This document shows, one piece after another, positions 60,019 through 64,000 of a stretch of DNA of 64,000 nucleotides (position 1 is the stretch's first letter; each line of letters starts with the position of its first letter). The notes beneath the pieces were generated by a model. That model was not told the origin of the DNA and did no database searches. It worked only from the letters and a program-made list of their open reading frames with translations. Source of the DNA: Echinometra lucunter (taxonomy: Eukaryota > Echinodermata > Echinoidea > Camarodonta > Echinometridae). The stretch covers positions 35,573,624 to 35,637,623 of the forward strand of contig CM057151.1 in assembly GCA_029962745.1 (NCBI GenBank), read 5' to 3'. The translations under genes and the position numbers were made by a program.

Positions 60019-60359
60019 ATCACTTTATCGTCGGTCTGCAGTAAACATAGTATTAAACATTCACGAACATAGTGGTTAATTAAGAGTAGTCCACATCCTA
60101 GCGCATTACTGCCAAGGCAGGACATACAGAAAATATAAAAAAGAGAAACAAATCATAATTACGTCATAGGTCATGATTTGCAAAACTGATCTTTCAGTTA
60201 TATCCTCTATAATCACGTGGGTGGATTGTACAAATCAACTGAAATAGATACTGTCACCAAATATCATTATCATTAACACTGATATTATTATATTTATTAC
60301 CATCAATATTATTATCATTGATATTATTACTATCATATTATTTTTTTTTAATTATTATA

Positions 60360-61673
60360 GGATTTCCCGGCCAAATTCGCAGTTTGTGATTCAAATTCAT
60401 TTTCTTGTATTCAAATTCGCCCAAATTGATTTTGCCATGCAAATTATCCATCAATTCTCCTGTTTTAGCATTTGATTTAACGTTTTAGTCGAAGGATTTC
60501 GTAGATATAATATCATTCAATTTAAAATCTGCTTAATGGAATTCAAATTCGCCGGCACCTGTCAAGGCGTCATTTCCAGCATTCAAATCATATTCGAAAT
60601 AATGTTCATTCAAGTTAAGGGAAAGTAATGCATCACACGTGTTCTAGTTTGGTTTATTAGTTTTATTTGTTAGTCATATAAATATTTGACATTTACAATC
60701 ATAAATAATGCGAATATAAAATGCAAGCTTTAATTGTCAGCATGGCCTATTCTGCTGTTTCTTTTAATGGCATAAATATGGTTACGTATTTTCAGGACAA
60801 TACATTTGCGGCGCAGTCAGAAAATTCAGTAAAGAGGGGCGAAAACCGGGGCTGGGCGCTGGCGCTTTATGGACAAGGGGGAAGGGGGCCCTAATCGCCC
60901 CTCTGACTACAAGCTAAATAAGGAATTATGCTCACAATTTTGGACACGAGTCCTCCACACCAATCACAATTACATGTACATTATGCTGGATGTTTTCAAG
61001 AACTTTCCTTTGTTACGAGGAAACATGCACGAGACAAACAGTTTTAAAATTTACAAACCTCTTGAGACCATCAAAAGATGAATGCATGTTGTTGTAATTA
61101 TTATTATTTTTTTTTTGCTTTTGTTTTATTTACAATCAAATCTGAATGTCCATGGTTATGAAATGAAAAAGAACAGGACATTAAACACCCGAATACGAAT
61201 CTACAATCATTAGTGTGGAAAATACGTAAATTGATGACATAACTCACATTCTGATTGTTACCTAAATAGAAATATCTATATTTGTCATAAAAATACGAAA
61301 GAAAAAAAACAAACGTGAAAGAAAACTTTAGTGAGGCGATAAAAATGTGTAAACAATCATTTATATCAACCCTCGAATTTAAGTGCGCAAAGTGCTAAAA
61401 TGAATGCTAAAAACGAATTAGAATGCTGGAATGACAACGTCGCGAGGTCAGCAATTCGTGTTGCTCTAAATTGAAAAACAAGATAGTGAAAGAAGCTGCG
61501 TTTTCATGAATTTGATTGAGAAATATGTAGATTCGAAAGAGAAATTTATAGATTTGAAAACTAGTAATACGGATTTGAACCCGAGATACACCTGACAGCA
61601 GTAAAATCGTTGAATTGAATGCAAAATAAATTAATTTGAATGACAAACTTGCGAATTTGGCCGGGAAATCCCC
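60360..61673. mobile_element. Long form of the intronic TIR element
   Basis: GGATTTCCCGGCCAAATTCG and CGAATTTGGCCGGGAAATCC are inverted ends. The element is about 1.3 kb, against about 0.62 kb in C1 and C2. The extra interior (about 60450-61040 and 61195-61335) is absent from them. No transposase was recognised. Confidence 0.7.
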
Positions 61674-61719
61674 GAGCAATGTCAACAAAATTGTATAGAT
61701 ATCAATTTCCTGTTTATAC

Positions 61720-62002
61720 CAAAAACTTGGTCTGACATGAGCAGAAAGACATCATAAAGAGCATCCATGACATCAGTGATGGCAAAGCGACGATTGTTGA
61801 TAGAATGACAGATAATTACGCCATCAGTCCTTTACTTGATAGATGAAAATTGTCCAGGTTACTGTATGGCAGTTCTATGAACCGGACTGTTACATTGGTA
61901 AGTCTTGAAACCTTGGTAATGAAAGCTTCGATGTTACACCTCCATGCTGATGTGCAGAATGCCTATCCTAACGGGCCTCACCGTGGAGGGTGATTTCTTC
62001 AT
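61720..62002 (-). pseudogene. Copy C3, decayed exon 1
   Basis: It is recognisable along its whole length (CATCATAAAGAGCATCCATG and CAAAGCGACGATTGTTGATA on the plus strand). It has at least four single-base indels (near 61729, 61742, 61827 and 61958) that happen to restore a total of 283 nt. The internal ATG used in B, C1 and C2 is lost. Like copy A, it has ATG directly after an AG acceptor (TTCAG|ATGAAG). Confidence 0.75.
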
Positions 62003-62150
62003 CTGAAGATGGATCAAGAAACAAAGTGGGCTTAAAAACATGCTGAATGATAGGGAACAGGCCTACTCACAACCAGTGGCGTAGACAGGTTCTTACACCT
62101 GGGGGGATGATTTCCCGTTCACGAGAAATCGAGGATCAATTTCGTATAAG

Positions 62151-62175
62151 ATACACACACGCACACGCCCACCCA

Positions 62176-62217
<42 letters not shown>

Positions 62218-62240
62218 ACAAACACACACACTCACACATA
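62151..62240 (+). repeat. (AC)n microsatellite
   Basis: CA-dinucleotide array with CCCACC interruptions. Confidence 0.92.
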
Positions 62241-62259
62241 CAGCCGATGCACTGCAACC

Positions 62260-62802
62260 GGCGTAAATCACTTTGAGGAGTGGGGGGGGGGGGGTGACCG
62301 ACTTTTTTGCCGATTTTTTTTTTCTGTCGAACTCACACTTAAGTATAAAACACACGCCCTCACCACCTGCACAGACCCCCTTACACACATTTTGATTATT
62401 ATCTTGCAAGCGAGCGAAGCGAGCAAGCAAAAAAATTTACCATTTTTCTGATTTTCAATCGCTATTTCAAATACAAATTCTATAATATGATGATGCGAGC
62501 AAGCAAGCGAGCCAAAAAAAAACACTTTTATGGTTTTCACTCGCATTTTCCAACAAAATTCTAAAATATGATGCGAGCGAAGCGAGCGAGCCAAAATAAG
62601 CACTTTTTCTGGTTTTAAATCACATTTTCAAATAGAAATTCTAAAATATGATGGTTGTTTATGACAGATATCAAAATTTTTATTAACTGATTAATTCAAA
62701 ATATCATTTCTTCCTTAAAAGTGAAAAAGTGGGGGATATTTGTACACGCCACCCCCTCTCAAAAAAGTAGGGGATATATCCCCCATCCCCAGGATTTACG
62801 CC
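62260..62802. mobile_element. GGCGTAAAT-type MITE, copy 3 (opposite orientation)
   Basis: GGCGTAAATCACTTTGAGGAG at one end and CCAGGATTTACGCC at the other. Read on the minus strand it follows copies 1 and 2: poly-C start, TATGACAGATATC, then repeated GGCTCGCTCGC and AAAATGCGATT-like blocks. Confidence 0.8.
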
Positions 62803-63034
62803 AATGATGCACAAACATAAATAGAAGATATACGCACCGTGACAAACGAATATAGAATATGGACTGACACACATTATTGCATATTTGCATCACGCTATTT
62901 ATCTTTTTTTTTTTAAATTTTGTTGTTACACTACTTCAGAAAAACTGTGACGAGGCGCCGAAATTACCCAAAAGTAATATAAATAACAACATAATCAGAA
63001 TAATGATCGATATAGTTATGACAGTACTCGTCAT

Positions 63035-63200
63035 TTCAGTCACATTAACGATGATGATGATGATGAAACTATTATTATTATCATAAGCATAATAATAATG
63101 CATTACTAATTTCATTATTATAATTATTATTATTATTATTGTTGTTGTTTTTATTGTTGTTAAAATGACAATAATTATTGTTATCATTATTGCTGTTTCC
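63035..63200. repeat. ATT/GATGAT trinucleotide-rich region
   Basis: Mixed GATGAT, ATTATT and GTTGTT arrays. Open frames here are composition artefacts. Confidence 0.8.
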
Positions 63201-63299
63201 TATCATTTCTAAACATGTAATATTCAGTTTAATTGTAAGCAAACAAGAGCAATGAAGAGCCTTATAATGAATAAACTCTATCATATTCAAACATTATAC

Positions 63300-63390
63300 A
63301 CATTCCAAAGCCCTTTGGAAGCGCATAGAGACGTTACAATTATAATGTGATATGCGTTTTACAAGAACGGACAATATTATTATCATTAAA
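63300..63390 (+). mobile_element. Possible SINE/LINE 3' end
   Basis: CCCTTTGGAAGCGCATAGAGACG followed by GTGATATGCGTTTTACAAGA and a short ATTATT tail. This is typical of small retroposon 3' ends. No target-site duplication was defined. Confidence 0.4.
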
Positions 63391-63656
63391 CATCTTCGGT
63401 CAAAGCATATTTTATAATCTTGAAAATAATCTTTTCGTACATCTTTATAGTAGTAGTTCTTTTGGCTAATCATTCATCAGTTAGTTATCTTTATTTGCAC
63501 TGGAAAGGTATAAAGATGACAACATTCATCCCTAAAAGAGCTACGTTGTTATTCATATGAAAGAAAACTATATTATATTCCTTTACATCTTCATTCTTTT
63601 TAAGTTAAGTTTTATGTGATTTCCAACATAACTAAAGCCTTTTTGTGAATTCCCAG

Positions 63657-63890
63657 TTCGGGAACACTGCAGTTAGCGTAATCAATCCCTTGGTAAATGA
63701 GGCGCGTAGATTATATGGTAAAATTTTCGTGTTCAAGTCAATGTTGAATGATGTGTTCATATCGAAAGACAACATAATGATGTACTTTGAACATCATGAC
63801 AAAAGCAGGTTTCTGTTATTCTGGCAGCCAGTGTATAGACCAACGTACGCTATGTCGTTCTACGTAGATCTACACACTGTACATCTTTAG
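63657..63890 (+). CDS. Candidate terminal exon of an unrecognised gene
   Basis: It is an open 234-nt segment after a TTCCCAG acceptor, running to a TAG stop. It encodes about 77 residues: FGNTAVSVINPLVNEARRLY, then SMLNDVFISKDNIMMYFEHHD, then FLLFWQPVYRPTYAMSFYVD. The composition looks protein-like and non-repetitive, unlike most open frames in the window, but I do not recognise a family and no upstream exon is identified. It could be coding or chance. Confidence 0.33.
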   Translation, partial: FGNTAVSVINPLVNEARRLYGKIFVFKSMLNDVFISKDNIMMYFEHHDKSRFLLFWQPVYRPTYAMSFYVDLHTVHL

Positions 63891-64000
63891 CGTTGAAATA
63901 ATCGTGATGGAGAACATTCAAGCATGCAGGATTAGGCCTGAAACGTCATGATAAGTAGGCTAATTACATAAGATACGAATAATACACTTCAGATACTAGT

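Larger units (their letters stand above)
44674..62002. repeat. Duplication unit 3 (diverged, expanded by insertions)
   Basis: It follows the order of units 1 and 2 but with several per cent divergence and at least two large insertions. About 45.7-50.5 kb replaces some 0.6 kb of unit 1, and 51453-52850 is a separate element. The C3 intron is also longer. Homology with unit 1 resumes at about 50521 and again at 52851. Confidence 0.85.

Noticed and set aside
62119..62451. Frames of 103-134 residues rich in His/Thr or Cys/Val
   Set aside because: Translations of the (AC)n microsatellite and of the adjacent MITE.
1..64000. tRNA or rRNA genes
   Set aside because: I scanned by eye for tRNA B-box-like GGTTCGANNCC and found no convincing match; the GGTTCGAT sites are hAT target duplications. 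A covariance-model scan would settle this.

Overview
The window is eukaryotic genomic DNA: AT-rich, intron-containing and dense with microsatellites, long homopolymers and non-autonomous DNA transposons. An animal-type aminoacylase-1 gene with GT-AG introns and the repeat styles seen (trinucleotide-tailed LINE/SINE 3' ends, GCTCGC-rich poly-G/poly-C elements, TTAA- and TA-flanked MITEs) point to a marine invertebrate. An echinoderm such as a sea urchin is my best guess, but that is inference. Most of the window is non-coding.

Layout. 1-3.1 kb: the last three coding exons of aminoacylase-1 (ACY1, + strand), followed by decayed tandem copies of its terminal exon and a TTAA-flanked piggyBac-type MITE. 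5.1-10 kb: a 4.9-kb TIR-bounded composite insertion. It holds a 157-bp satellite in which six successive units each carry a perfect DR1 (two AGGTCA half-sites, spacer 1). 10-16.6 kb: MITEs and simple repeats. 16.7-18.2 kb: copy A (+ strand) of a gene family I do not recognise. 18.6-20.8 kb: MITEs and a LINE 3' end. 22.3-62 kb: four more copies of that family on the minus strand (B, C1, C2, C3), carried by three successive duplication units.

The family is the main result. Each copy has a 283-nt exon and a second exon of about 630-890 nt, joined by a phase-1 intron. Together they encode an about 160-residue predicted alpha/beta domain (motifs VTIGICTS, LDGVIICHS, VCVIAHDF, MICGRLD, DEEDWTQL) and then a hydrophobic, poorly conserved C-terminal half with predicted membrane segments. 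A, B and C1 look intact across these two exons. C2 has two opposite single-base indels and C3 is decayed. The first exon is preceded by an acceptor-like AG in every copy, so an undetected upstream exon is likely.

Units 1 (about 23.36-34.02 kb) and 2 (about 34.02-44.67 kb) are nearly identical over about 10.65 kb and differ largely by single-base indels. They are either a very recent tandem duplication or an assembly duplication. Unit 3 (about 44.67-62.0 kb) is more diverged and has gained large insertions: a fold-back element with a GACGTC-rich core, an about 1.4-kb hAT-like element with 8-bp target-site duplications, and several kilobases of repeat-rich DNA.
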